A stretch of 64,000 nucleotides of DNA from an uncultured Bacteroides sp. GTDB taxonomy: Bacteria; Bacteroidota; Bacteroidia; Bacteroidales; Bacteroidaceae. A program made the translations under genes and the position numbers. How positions within the stretch are numbered: position 1 is the first letter of the stretch; the number at the start of each line of letters is the position of its first letter. Location: positions 496,001 through 560,000 of the forward strand of contig NZ_OY782854.1 in the NCBI RefSeq assembly GCF_963678425.1, written 5' to 3'. Below the pieces are notes generated by a model that saw nothing but the letters and a program-made list of their open reading frames with translations, was not told the DNA's origin and searched no databases. Below, piece after piece: positions 27,787-36,904 of the stretch.

Positions 27787-28806
27787 ATGAAAAAGCAGTT
27801 CCTGATTTTTTTTATAGTCTTTGTCATTATAATGCTTGTCTCTACTGTTTCTTCTTGCAGTAAGGAAAATGGTGGTAATACTCCAGCTTGGGAGTGGGAC
27901 GATCCTGAAACAGATACGTCTAATCCTGATTCTGCGATTATCTCACAAGGGTGGATGTTACAGAAGAGTTTTGGAGACTTACCTTCTTATATCCGAGCAT
28001 ATAAATCTCCGGCTACGTTGCAAGGTAAAAGTACGATTGCATATATTGTCGTTGCCGATATGAGTAAAGGTGCTGTTTTTAGTGTGCTTGGTGAGGCTAA
28101 AGGCTATAAAACGCTTTCTGAATTTTATAACGTTGATAAGGCTCCGATTGTTATGAATGGTGGATATTTTTGGGATGGTAGTTCTTTAAGTATGTTGTGT
28201 CGTGAAGGGAAGGTGTTTAGCCTTAATAATCAAATTGAGTATCGTTCGAATGCTACAATGCTTTATTATCCTACACGTGGTGCGTTTGGCTTGATGGATG
28301 ATGGCAGTTATAAAGTTAACTGGATTTATACTAATAAAAATGTGACTTACGCCTATCCTTCACCAGCAAAAAACAAGTCGGGGACATCACCTTTACAAAT
28401 GCCATCAGCCAGTTTTCCTGAAGGAGCTACTGTATGGAAAGCTAAAACAGCTATTGGTGCTGGTCCTGTTTTAATTAAAGATGGGAAATATGTTAATTCG
28501 TATACTGAAGAACTATTTGATAGTGATAGCGGAATTGGTCCGGAATCTAATAACCCTCGAACTGCTGTTGGAATAACCAAAAGTGGTATATTGATCTTCT
28601 TTGTCTGTGAAGGACGAAATATGACTCAAGGTGTTTTAGGCATTACTTTAAATGAAGAAACTAAAATTCTCCAGAGTTTGGGGTGTGCAGAGGCCTTGAA
28701 CTTAGATGGAGGTGGTTCTTCTTGTCTTTTAATTAATGGAAAAGAAACAATTAAGCCCAGCGATGGAAAGCAACGTTCCGTGGTTACGGCAGTTTCACTT
28801 AAGTGA
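27787..28806 (+). CDS. NAGPA-like phosphodiester glycosidase (DUF2233) lipoprotein
   Basis: 339-residue predicted lipoprotein with lipobox TVSSC near residue 21. Start 27787 (MKKQFLIFF) is chosen; a longer in-frame start at 27751 lies inside the hairpin. The domain is that of phosphodiester glycosidases, which split N-acetylglucosamine or similar sugars from phosphodiester-linked glycans. Motifs seen: APIVMNGGYFWDG (~120-130), AIGAGPVLIKDGK, NPRTAVGITKSGILIFFVCEGR and the C-terminal GCAEALNLDGGGSSCLLING, which is strongly conserved in the family. Within this PUL it suggests a glycan carrying phosphodiester-linked or capped sugars. Substrate is inferred from the family only. Confidence 0.88.
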   Translation: MKKQFLIFFIVFVIIMLVSTVSSCSKENGGNTPAWEWDDPETDTSNPDSAIISQGWMLQKSFGDLPSYIRAYKSPATLQGKSTIAYIVVADMSKGAVFSVLGEAKGYKTLSEFYNVDKAPIVMNGGYFWDGSSLSMLCREGKVFSLNNQIEYRSNATMLYYPTRGAFGLMDDGSYKVNWIYTNKNVTYAYPSPAKNKSGTSPLQMPSASFPEGATVWKAKTAIGAGPVLIKDGKYVNSYTEELFDSDSGIGPESNNPRTAVGITKSGILIFFVCEGRNMTQGVLGITLNEETKILQSLGCAEALNLDGGGSSCLLINGKETIKPSDGKQRSVVTAVSLK

Positions 28807-28828
28807 TTAGTCTACAAATCTATAAAGT

Positions 28829-30223
28829 ATGAGAAAGTTATTGAATGCATCAATGTTTGTTTTGGCTATTTTAACATTGTCTTTCCTTCTGGGTTGTGGC
28901 GATAAGAAAGAAACGCCTGAATGGGAATGGCCAGATTCCACCGACGTATCAGTTGATACAATAATTAAGCCTCGTTATATTTGGATTGATGCTGCTGCTA
29001 ATTTCCCTGATTATGCAAATAGTCAGGATAATATCCGCCGGGATCTGACTAAAGTGAAAAATACTGGTTTTACGGATATTGTTGTTGATGTACGTCCGAC
29101 CATGGGAGATGTGCTTTTTAAAACCAGCGCTGTAGATCAAGTGAAGAAACTCGATATATGGGAGGGCAGTCAATATAAGTTCAATGAACGTACTGCAAGC
29201 TGGGATTACCTTCAGGCATTTATTGATATAGGACACGAATTGGGCTTGAAAGTCCATGCTTCCATTAATACTTTTGTTGGAGGTAATAGATATCTTTATG
29301 GCTTAGGTGACCCTCAGGGTTTGCTCTACCGTGATTCGTCAAAGAAAGATTGGGCCACAACACTTAATCTTACTACAGGTATTACCAATATTATGGATAC
29401 ATCGGATGATGCTTATACTACCAAGTTCTTAAATCCAGTGAACGAGGATGTACAGAACTTTATCCTCACTTTATTGGGAGATCTGGCTAAATATAATGTA
29501 GACGGAATTTTCCTTGATCGTTGTCGTTTTGATGATTTAACCAGTGACTTCTCTGATTACACCAAGTTGAAGTTTGAACAATATATTGGTGGAAAAGTAA
29601 CTAATTTTCCTAGTGATGTGGTTGCTCCTGGAACAGGGGCTTACCCTCTTCCTTCTACTCTTCCTAAATATTTTAAACAGTGGCTTGAATTTCGTGCAAA
29701 AACAATACATGACTTTGTTGTTAAAGCTCGTAATGCAGTAAAATCAATCAATTCTAAAATTCAGTTTGGAGTGTATGTAGGTGGATGGTATTCCACTTAT
29801 TACGATTCAGGAGTAAATTGGGCAAGTCCTAAATTTGATACAGCTGCTAAGTATCCTCAATGGGCTACTACCAATTATAAAAACTATGGATATGCAGATC
29901 ATTTTGATTTTATGTTGATTGGTGCCTATGCTGCTGCAAATCAGATCTATGGAAATGGTGAATGGACTGTACAAGGATTCTGTAAGAATGCTAAACAGAT
30001 CTTAATGGGAGATGTTAAGTTTGCAGGAGGCCCGGATGTGGGTAACTGGACTGTTCCGGCAGGAACAGACGTGACTACTGCTGTTACTAATACAGTTGAT
30101 GCTTGCATTAATTCAGGAGATGGATATTTCTTGTTCGACATTATTCATGTAAAACAGCATGAATATTGGCCTTATTTGAAAACAGGTATAGATAAGTATC
30201 TAAATTCAGTAGCTAAAAAATAG
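28829..30223 (+). CDS. GHL10-like glycosidase-type TIM-barrel lipoprotein (first paralogue)
   Basis: 464-residue predicted lipoprotein with lipobox FLLGC near residue 23. The barrel resembles the glycosyl-hydrolase-like GHL10 group: PRYIWIDAAANFPDY, FTDIVVDVRPTMGDVLF, GLKVHASINTFVGGNRY, DGIFLDRCRFDDL, then KIQFGVYVGGWYSTYYDSG and HFDFMLIGAYAA at later strands. The conserved Asp of FLDRCRFD and other strand-end acids are plausible catalytic residues, but this is inference. It is closely related in pattern to the protein at 33438, so the PUL has two copies of the same fold. It starts 22 bp after the phosphodiester glycosidase gene. Confidence 0.8.
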   Translation: MRKLLNASMFVLAILTLSFLLGCGDKKETPEWEWPDSTDVSVDTIIKPRYIWIDAAANFPDYANSQDNIRRDLTKVKNTGFTDIVVDVRPTMGDVLFKTSAVDQVKKLDIWEGSQYKFNERTASWDYLQAFIDIGHELGLKVHASINTFVGGNRYLYGLGDPQGLLYRDSSKKDWATTLNLTTGITNIMDTSDDAYTTKFLNPVNEDVQNFILTLLGDLAKYNVDGIFLDRCRFDDLTSDFSDYTKLKFEQYIGGKVTNFPSDVVAPGTGAYPLPSTLPKYFKQWLEFRAKTIHDFVVKARNAVKSINSKIQFGVYVGGWYSTYYDSGVNWASPKFDTAAKYPQWATTNYKNYGYADHFDFMLIGAYAAANQIYGNGEWTVQGFCKNAKQILMGDVKFAGGPDVGNWTVPAGTDVTTAVTNTVDACINSGDGYFLFDIIHVKQHEYWPYLKTGIDKYLNSVAKK

Positions 30224-30291
30224 AATAGCATTCCCAAATATGAGGCGTTAGAAATATTAGAAAAAGGAATAAAAACAAATAGAGATAACAA

Positions 30292-31865
30292 ATGAAAAAG
30301 ATCTATGCGTTTTTCTTGTTATTGTCTCTATGTCTATTGTCTTCTAATGCAAGCAATAAATATAGAGTAATAACCAGAAAGGAGTTAAAAGATAAAGTTG
30401 CAGGAGGTTGGGCCGGAAAGATGATAGGAGTGACATGTGGTCATGAGATGGAGTTCAAAGCTGTAGGGAGAATGTTTGACGGAGAAATTCCATGGAAACC
30501 TGAGATGGTTGAAGAATCACTTCTGGAAGATGATATTTACGGCCAGCTTAACTTTATGATGATTATGGAGAAATATGGCCAGAATGTGTCGACTGAGAAG
30601 CTATCAGAAGGCTTAGCCAATGCAAAGTTTCCTCTTTGTCATGCAAATTTGCAGGGAAGAAAGAATTTCATGGATGGAATTATGCCACCTTTGTCTGGTA
30701 CTCCAATGTATAACATGCATGCCGACGATATTGATTTTCAGATTGAATCTGATTTTATTGGATTTATAAATCCCGGGATGTCTTCTTCATCCGCAAAGAT
30801 GTGTAATAGAGTGGGGCGTATTATGGCTTATGGAGATGGGTTGTATGGAGGTATATTTTTGTCGACCATGCATACCTTAGCATATTTTGACAATAATCTG
30901 GAAAGAATAGTAACAGACGCACTGAAAGCTATTCCTGCCAGAAGTACTTATGCTTTGTGTATAAAAGATGTTATTAACGGATACAAAAAACATCCGGATG
31001 ATTGGCGTAAAACATGGCAGGAGATACAAGATAAATGGGGCAGAACGGATATTTGTATTCCATATCATGATTTTAATATAGATGCAAAGCTTAATGGTGC
31101 ATTTGTTATCATTGGATTACTTTATGGGCATGGAGATTTTGAAAGAACAATGCAGATAACTATTCGCTGTGGTCAGGATACTATTGCAATTCATCTAATG
31201 TTGCTGCCGTATTAGGAATAACTAAAGGTTATTCAAATATTCCAGATAAGTTTAAATCTAATATTTCTACTATAGCAGACAAGCCTTTTCTTCATACTGA
31301 TTACTCGTATAAAAAAGCAGTTACCCAATCATTGACTTTTATTAAAGAGAATATTTTGGCTAATGGAGGTCATATTAATGGTGATATTTATAAGATAAAA
31401 ACACAGCAACCTTCTTTTATAGGAAAATTTGAGCAATCTTTTCCACATATGTCTATGAGTTATCAGGTTCAAGTAAGAGATTCTTCAATGTGGACTTTTA
31501 AAGGAAAATGGAATGATTTTGTTTATGGTGATGGAGATCCTGATTTATATAAGATGGCTATGCAAACTGGAGCTTCTCTTGAAATACCATTTCAAGGAAC
31601 AGGAGTTTCTCTTTTAGGTAGTTGGAATGTAGATGGTGGAAGAGCTAATGTTTATGTTGACGGTAAATTTGTCAGAAAGATAGATACATACTATAGAGAA
31701 GAAGCGGGCAAATATGACGTAAATCGTGCTCATCTATTTCATATTTTAAATTTGAAACAAGAAAATCATGTATTGATTTTAGTAGTGACGGAAGATAAAA
31801 ATCCAAAATCTACAGGACATAAAATTGGGGTGGAGAGAATTGTTGTCTATACTACTCAAAAATAA
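30292..31865 (+). pseudogene. ADP-ribosylglycohydrolase-family protein, broken by a -1 frameshift
   Basis: Two adjacent frames encode one protein. The first (30292-31215) has a signal peptide and the family N-terminus: AGGWAGKMIGVTCGH, EDDIYGQLNFMMIMEKYG (the metal-site DD region), and IRCGQDT. It then runs into junk (IAIHLMLLPY). The second frame, open from about 31185, continues CNSSNAAAVLGITKGYSN and runs to 31865, ending in a beta-sandwich-like domain (GTGVSLLGSWNVDGGRANVY). The break is at 31183-31184, where GQDT-DC would be restored by one extra base, inside the conserved GxDTDxN metal motif. It is either a real inactivating deletion or a sequencing error. The intact protein of ~520 residues would be exported, unlike classical cytoplasmic ADP-ribosylhydrolases. 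Confidence 0.85.
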
Positions 31866-32003
31866 TTGATAATTGTGTATTCTTAATTATTTGATAAAAA
31901 ATATTTGTAGCAATATGAAATAGATTAGGAATTATATCGTAAATAAACGGGGTATATTTATTACACATAAAAGATAGTATTGAATGTAAATAAATAGATA
32001 AAC

Positions 32004-33425
32004 ATGAAAAGAACTTTTAGAATCATCTTATATATATTATTGTTTATTTTTCCATCGTTACAGGCTAAAGTTATTTTACCTTCTATTTTGGGAGATAATA
32101 TGGTACTTCAGCAACAATCACAAGTGTATTTTCATGGAAAAGCGACAGCAAGGAAGAATGTCTCTTTGACTGTTTCATGGGGAAAAAAGAAAGTAATAGT
32201 AAAAAGTAATAACGCAGGAGAATGGAAAGCAATAATTCATACACCTTCTGCTGGAGGTCCTTATGCTATTTTTATATCTGATGGAGAAACATTAACATTA
32301 AAAAATATCCTTATTGGAGAAGTGTGGTTTTGCTCAGGCCAGTCAAATATGGAGATGCCGGTAAAAGGTTTTAGCGGTCAACCCGTTTATGGTTCGCATC
32401 CTTATATTGTTGCAGCTGATTTTCATCGTTCTCTACGTTTGTTTACTGTAAAGAATGATTGGAGCACTACTCCTAAAGAAGATGTAGAAGGTCATTGGGC
32501 CGAAAGTTCTCCAAAGGAAGTGTCTACATTTAGTGCTGCAGCTTATTTTTTTGGAGAGCAATTACAGAAAACGCTAGGTATTCCTGTAGGTTTGGTTCAT
32601 TGTTCGTGGAGTGCATCCAAAATTGAAGCATGGATGGACAAAGAAACTCTTTCCCGTTTTCCAGAAGTCGACTTGTCTGTTTTAAAGAACAAGGAATTTG
32701 GTTATCCCAATGGCACACCTACATTGCTTCATAATGCAATGGTAAAACCATTGGAGGGATTTTCTGTAAAAGGTGTTATCTGGTATCAGGGGGAAGCAAA
32801 TAGTGATAATCCAGTTTTGTACAAAAAGTTATTTCCGGCCTTGGTGTCTCAATGGAGAACATTTTTTAATTCACCTAACCTTCCATTCTATTATGTGCAA
32901 ATAGCTCCTTGGCAATCTGGTGGAAATGATCAACTAGATTGGGCATGGTTTAGACAATGCCAGTTAGAACTGATGAAGGAAGTTCCGAATGTAGGGATGG
33001 TAACTACCACAGATGTAGGGAGTGAGAAGTTTATTCATCCACCTTATAAAATAAAAGTAGGGCAACGGTTAGCTTATTGGGCACTAGCTAAAACTTATGG
33101 CATAGAAGGAATCGCTTATAGTGGACCAATATACAATAATTGCATATTGAAAGATAAAGTTGTAGAAGTGCAATTTGATTATGGAGAAGATGGCCTGATT
33201 CCAGAAAACGAGGAACTTAAAGGTTTCGAAATAGCTGGACAGGATGGTATTTTTCTTCCTGCTCATGCAGAAATAATCAATGGATCATCTATTGTAAAAG
33301 TTTGGAATAATAAAATATCTTCTCCCAAAGAAGTTCGCTATTGCTTCCGAAACTATATAGAAGGAAATCTTTTTAATAATGCTGAACTGCCTGCATCTCC
33401 TTTCAGGGCAGTAATTAAACAATAA
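32004..33425 (+). CDS. Sialate O-acetylesterase-like SGNH carbohydrate esterase
   Basis: 473-residue exported protein (signal MKRTFRIILYILLFIFPSLQA). It has the sialate O-acetylesterase (SASA) architecture: an N-terminal beta domain, then the SGNH core starting with IGEVWFCSGQSNMEMPVKG, where the Ser of GQSN (about 114) is the expected nucleophile. GLVHCSWSASKIEAWM, GVIWYQGEANSDNP and the C-terminal FIHPPYKIKVGQRLAYWAL, with its His, complete the esterase blocks. It would remove O-acetyl groups from sugars before further breakdown; the true sugar need not be sialic acid. It lies 138 bp after the broken glycohydrolase gene and 12 bp before the second GHL10-like gene. Confidence 0.87.
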   Translation: MKRTFRIILYILLFIFPSLQAKVILPSILGDNMVLQQQSQVYFHGKATARKNVSLTVSWGKKKVIVKSNNAGEWKAIIHTPSAGGPYAIFISDGETLTLKNILIGEVWFCSGQSNMEMPVKGFSGQPVYGSHPYIVAADFHRSLRLFTVKNDWSTTPKEDVEGHWAESSPKEVSTFSAAAYFFGEQLQKTLGIPVGLVHCSWSASKIEAWMDKETLSRFPEVDLSVLKNKEFGYPNGTPTLLHNAMVKPLEGFSVKGVIWYQGEANSDNPVLYKKLFPALVSQWRTFFNSPNLPFYYVQIAPWQSGGNDQLDWAWFRQCQLELMKEVPNVGMVTTTDVGSEKFIHPPYKIKVGQRLAYWALAKTYGIEGIAYSGPIYNNCILKDKVVEVQFDYGEDGLIPENEELKGFEIAGQDGIFLPAHAEIINGSSIVKVWNNKISSPKEVRYCFRNYIEGNLFNNAELPASPFRAVIKQ

Positions 33426-33437
33426 AGTAATAATACT

Positions 33438-34760
33438 ATGAAGAAAATATCCTTTTTAATCCTGATGTTCTTTGCTGTAGGAATGGTAACTTCCGGGGCG
33501 AATAAGAAAAAAGTAATAAATAGCAAACCAGCTCTAATGTGGTTTGATGCTGAGGCCAATTTTGCCCGTTTCAGTCATTCCGACTCTATTGATTTTTATT
33601 TAAAGAAAATAAAATCACTGGGCTTTACTCATGCTATCGTGGATATTCGTCCTATCACAGGGGAAGTTCTTTACGAAAGTGCTTATGCTCCCCGTATGGA
33701 AGAGTGGCATGGAGCCAAGAAAGGTAATTTCGATTATCTGGCACATTTTATTAAAAAAGCGCACAAACTGGGCATAGAGGTACATGCTGCGTTAAATGTA
33801 TTTTCTGCCGGGCACAATTATTTTGATTGTGGTCCTATCTACTCTAATCATCCTGAATGGGCTTCCATGGTTTATACCCCTGACAAAGGAATTATTCCTA
33901 TTACTCAGCAGAAAGAAAAATATGCTGCTATGGTAAATCCGATTAACTTAGATTTTCAAAAAAACATTCTTAATATACTCAAAGAGGTAGTGAAAAAATA
34001 TCCTGAACTAGATGGGATAATGCTCGATAGGGTGCGTTATGATGGTATTTGTGCTGATTTCTCGGATTTATCTCGTACTAAATTTGAAGCATATATTGGT
34101 GAAAAAATAGTTCATTTCCCTAATGATATTTTTGAATGGAAGAAAAATGCAGAAGGGAAAAACTATCCAGAGAAAGGAAAGTATTTTATGAAATGGATTG
34201 AATGGCGGACTAAAAATATTTATGATTTCATGACCCTTGCCCGCAAAGAGGTGAAATCTGTGAATAAGAACATATCTTTTGGTACTTATACCGGAGCATG
34301 GTATCCTTCATATTATGAAGTAGGTGTGAACTTCGCTAGTAAGAAGTATGATCCGAGTAAGGATTTCAAATGGGCTACACCTCTCTATAAGAATTATGCT
34401 TATGGAGATATAATCGATTTGTATGCTACAGGCAATTATTATACAGACATTACAAAGGAAGAGTATAAAAAGAATAATCATAGTGTATGGAATGAAACCG
34501 ATAGTCAGGCTCAATCCGGAACATGGTACTGTGTTGAAGGTTCTTGTGAAAAACTAAAGGGAGTTTTAAAAGGTAATAAATTTATGGGTGGAATTCTAGT
34601 TGATCAGTTCTATGCGAATCCATCTAAACTCTCTAAGGCTATAGAGATGAACTTGAAAGCCTCTGATGGTTTAATGGTATTTGATATTGTACATATTATC
34701 AATAAGAATCTTTGGAAAGAAGTAGAAGATGGAATGAGAGCTGGTGGAACTTTAAAATAG
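33438..34760 (+). CDS. GHL10-like glycosidase-type TIM-barrel protein (second paralogue)
   Basis: 440-residue exported protein with a signal peptide but no lipobox Cys, unlike its paralogue at 28829. The same strand motifs appear: ALMWFDAEANFARFS, FTHAIVDIRPITGEVLYES, GIEVHAALNVFSAGHNYF, DGIMLDRVRYDGICADFSDL, ISFGTYTGAWYPSYYEVG and DIIDLYATGNYY. The shared acidic residue in LDRVRYD is a plausible catalytic residue by analogy. One copy being a lipoprotein and the other probably soluble may reflect surface and periplasmic steps on the same glycan. Activity is not known. It is followed after 19 bp by the DUF5009 gene. Confidence 0.8.
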   Translation: MKKISFLILMFFAVGMVTSGANKKKVINSKPALMWFDAEANFARFSHSDSIDFYLKKIKSLGFTHAIVDIRPITGEVLYESAYAPRMEEWHGAKKGNFDYLAHFIKKAHKLGIEVHAALNVFSAGHNYFDCGPIYSNHPEWASMVYTPDKGIIPITQQKEKYAAMVNPINLDFQKNILNILKEVVKKYPELDGIMLDRVRYDGICADFSDLSRTKFEAYIGEKIVHFPNDIFEWKKNAEGKNYPEKGKYFMKWIEWRTKNIYDFMTLARKEVKSVNKNISFGTYTGAWYPSYYEVGVNFASKKYDPSKDFKWATPLYKNYAYGDIIDLYATGNYYTDITKEEYKKNNHSVWNETDSQAQSGTWYCVEGSCEKLKGVLKGNKFMGGILVDQFYANPSKLSKAIEMNLKASDGLMVFDIVHIINKNLWKEVEDGMRAGGTLK

Positions 34761-34779
34761 TAAACTAATAATTAAAGAT

Positions 34780-36189
34780 ATGAATCAAAGAGCTTATGCC
34801 TTAGATGCCCTTCGGGGATATGCAATTATTACAATGGTGCTTTCTGCAACCGTTGCTTCAGGGATTCTTCCTGCTTGGATGTATCATGCTCAGGAGCCAC
34901 CTCCTAGCCATATATACAATCCAGCTTTGGCAGGACTTACCTGGGTTGACTTAGTATTCCCTTTTTTCCTTTTTGCTATGGGAGCGGCTTTTCCTTTTTC
35001 CATTGGTAAAAGGATTGAAAAAGGAGAAAATCTAATCCGCTTAGTTTGGGATGCTGTTAAAAGAGGACTACAGCTCACTTTCTTTGCGATCTTTATACAG
35101 CACTTCTATCCTTATGTACTAAGTTCACCTCAGGATACTCGTTCCTGGGGATTGGCTCTTCTTTGTTTTGCATTGCTTTTTCCAATGTTTATGCGTATAC
35201 CTTTGAAGATGCCCGCCTGGGCACATACTGGCATTAAACTTTTGGCATATTTACTGGCTTTTGTATTGATGATTACTGTGAAGTATGCGGATGGCAGAAC
35301 ATGGGATCCCGGTTTTAGTAATATCATTATTTTATTATTAGCCAATATGGCTGTATTTGGTTCAATAGTTTACATTTTCACACGGAGAAATCGTTGGGCA
35401 AGAGTTGCTGTCCTTATTTGTTTAATGGCAATTTATTTATCTGCAGGTATCTCTGGTTCTTGGGCTCAGGCTGTGTACGATTTTACACCATTTCCATGGA
35501 TGTATAAATTTACTTATTTGAAATATCTTTTCATAGTAATACCAGGTAGTATTGCAGGTGAGTATCTGAAGGAATGGATGGTCCGTAGAAATAAGGAATC
35601 TGTTTTGCCTATTGAAACAGATCGCCGATTTTCATTCTTTTTCTTAGCATTGACAATAAGTGTTATTATATTAAATCTCTGTTTCTTGCAGTCTCGTTTA
35701 GTGGAAATGAATTTGGTCTTTACCAGCGTTCTTCTAGTATTTGGTTGTTTTTTATTGAGAAAAGCAGATAGTAATTATCAAAAACTATGGAAAGACCTTT
35801 TTTATGCAGGTGCTTATCTTTTAATTTTGGGATTATTCTTTGAGTCTTATGAAGGAGGGATTAAAAAGGATCCTCCATCATACAGCTATTATTTTGTAAC
35901 TTCCGGTCTGGCTTTTATGGCTCTTTTAGCACTTAATATCATATGTGATTTTTATGGATATGTTCGAGGAACTAAGTTTCTGGTAATGTCTGGACAAAAT
36001 CCAATGATTGCTTATGCCGCTGGCGACTTGCTTATTATGCCAGTTTTTAGCCTTGTTGGAATAACTCCACTATTATCATATCTGAGTGCCAATCCTTGGT
36101 TGGGATTTCTAAGAGGAGTAATAATTACTACGATAGCTGTATTAATAACTATGCTTTTTACAAGAATAAAATGGTTCTGGAGAACTTGA
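34780..36189 (+). CDS. DUF5009/HGSNAT-like membrane acyltransferase-type protein
   Basis: 469-residue polytopic inner-membrane protein with about 11-12 hydrophobic helices. The N-terminus RAYALDALRGYAIITMVLS and the segment WVDLVFPFFLFAMGAAFPFSIG match the DUF5009 group related to human heparan-alpha-glucosaminide N-acetyltransferase, and the C-terminal MSGQNPMIAYAAGDLL is a group signature. Such proteins may move acetyl groups across the inner membrane onto sugars or amino sugars. As the last gene of the PUL it could acetylate an amino sugar released in the periplasm; this is inference. A hairpin with a T run follows. Confidence 0.82.
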   Translation: MNQRAYALDALRGYAIITMVLSATVASGILPAWMYHAQEPPPSHIYNPALAGLTWVDLVFPFFLFAMGAAFPFSIGKRIEKGENLIRLVWDAVKRGLQLTFFAIFIQHFYPYVLSSPQDTRSWGLALLCFALLFPMFMRIPLKMPAWAHTGIKLLAYLLAFVLMITVKYADGRTWDPGFSNIIILLLANMAVFGSIVYIFTRRNRWARVAVLICLMAIYLSAGISGSWAQAVYDFTPFPWMYKFTYLKYLFIVIPGSIAGEYLKEWMVRRNKESVLPIETDRRFSFFFLALTISVIILNLCFLQSRLVEMNLVFTSVLLVFGCFLLRKADSNYQKLWKDLFYAGAYLLILGLFFESYEGGIKKDPPSYSYYFVTSGLAFMALLALNIICDFYGYVRGTKFLVMSGQNPMIAYAAGDLLIMPVFSLVGITPLLSYLSANPWLGFLRGVIITTIAVLITMLFTRIKWFWRT

Positions 36190-36204
36190 TTTTTTATTGC
36201 AATT

Positions 36205-36244
36205 AAGAGCTAAGGTTGTTCCTTCGATTGGTTCTTAGTTTTTT
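36205..36244 (+). terminator. Probable intrinsic terminator of the second PUL
   Basis: AAGAGCTAAG (36205-36214) can pair with CTTAGTTTTT (36234-36243), allowing G-U pairs, with the T run overlapping and following the 3' arm. It lies 15 bp after the DUF5009 stop codon. Confidence 0.5.
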
Positions 36245-36251
36245 GAGGTAT

Positions 36252-36291
36252 AAAAAAAGGCCTTCCTGAGTGTTTCACACTGGGAAAGCCT
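36252..36291 (-). terminator. Intrinsic terminator of the 46-residue small-protein gene
   Basis: Read on the minus strand, AGGCTTTCCCAGTGT pairs with ACACTCAGGAAGGCCT with few mismatches and is followed by a run of seven T (36252-36258 on the plus strand as A). It lies ~33 bp after the small gene's stop codon, converging with the terminator of the DUF5009 gene. Confidence 0.75.
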
Positions 36292-36323
36292 ACCTATTAT
36301 TAAACTACTCTCTAATGTCTGTG

Positions 36324-36464
36324 TTATGCTTCTGCTTCCGCTTGTTTCTTTATTAGCTTTTGCAGTTTAGCATTTAAGGTTTGGCACATTACACCTTTAC
36401 CTGCAGCTTGGTACCTTTTAATCTGATACTGAAGCATTGAAATTTCATCAATTCTTTTTTTCAT
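36324..36464 (-). CDS. Small basic helical protein, 46 residues, unknown function
   Basis: A short frame on the minus strand encodes 46 residues, MKKRIDEISMLQYQIKRYQA then AGKGVMCQTLNAKLQKLIKK and QAEAEA. The pattern of charged and hydrophobic residues suggests one or two amphipathic helices, possibly a short coiled coil. Support for a real gene: a TATCTTTG promoter-like element ~70 bp upstream (36533-36540), a stable hairpin with T run just downstream, and a protein-like sequence between them. The gene has its own unit, between the end of the second PUL and the GH31 gene. A GTG 27 bp upstream in the same frame is an alternative start. No function can be assigned; DNA or RNA binding would be a guess. 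Confidence 0.75.
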   Translation of the reverse strand: MKKRIDEISMLQYQIKRYQAAGKGVMCQTLNAKLQKLIKKQAEAEA

Positions 36465-36532
36465 AATTTGTTCATCTTTTGTGCTTACCACGTTTTGATA
36501 AGCGGTTTTACTTTTACTTTCTTATTACGTTG

Positions 36533-36540
36533 CAAAGATA
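36533..36540 (-). promoter_or_regulatory. Candidate -7 promoter element of the small-protein gene
   Basis: On the minus strand this reads TATCTTTG, a full match to TAnnTTTG. No clear TTTG is seen at the -33 position. It would give a leader of about 60 nt before the ATG at 36464. Confidence 0.5.
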
Positions 36541-36850
36541 CGGGCTTTAATTGAATAATGTGTTTTATAACATATAAAAAGTGTAAATCTGCTCTTTATT
36601 TAACAATTATTTGTGTTTATATAGAAATATAAAGGACTCCTGTTACTTATAAATACCCATATCTGTATCAAATCATTTTTGTCGGTTTCTGCATGCTTAT
36701 AATGATAAGTAAGAGCGGATACTTTTAGGATATACTGTAGTTATATTTAAAATAATCGTATACCTTTGTAAGACTATAATTGACCGTGTTATACCAAATA
36801 TCTGTTTTCATGAAAAAATCCAGGTAATAAGTGTTTGGCTTGAATAAAAA
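36541..36850. other. Intergenic AT-rich stretch, nothing recognised
   Basis: About 310 bp between the small gene's promoter and the GH31 terminator. No open frame of note, RNA gene or repeat was recognised. Confidence 0.5.
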
Positions 36851-36890
36851 AAAGAGGCTGTTCAAATATAACTTTTGAACAACCTCTTTT
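36851..36890 (-). terminator. Intrinsic terminator after the GH31 gene
   Basis: AAAGAGGCTGTTCAAA and TTTTGAACAACCTCTTTT form a ~16-bp stem with one mismatch and a short loop, with T runs on both strands, so it can work in both directions. It lies 15 bp past the GH31 stop codon. Confidence 0.85.
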
Positions 36891-36904
36891 TTAATCAGCT
36901 CATT

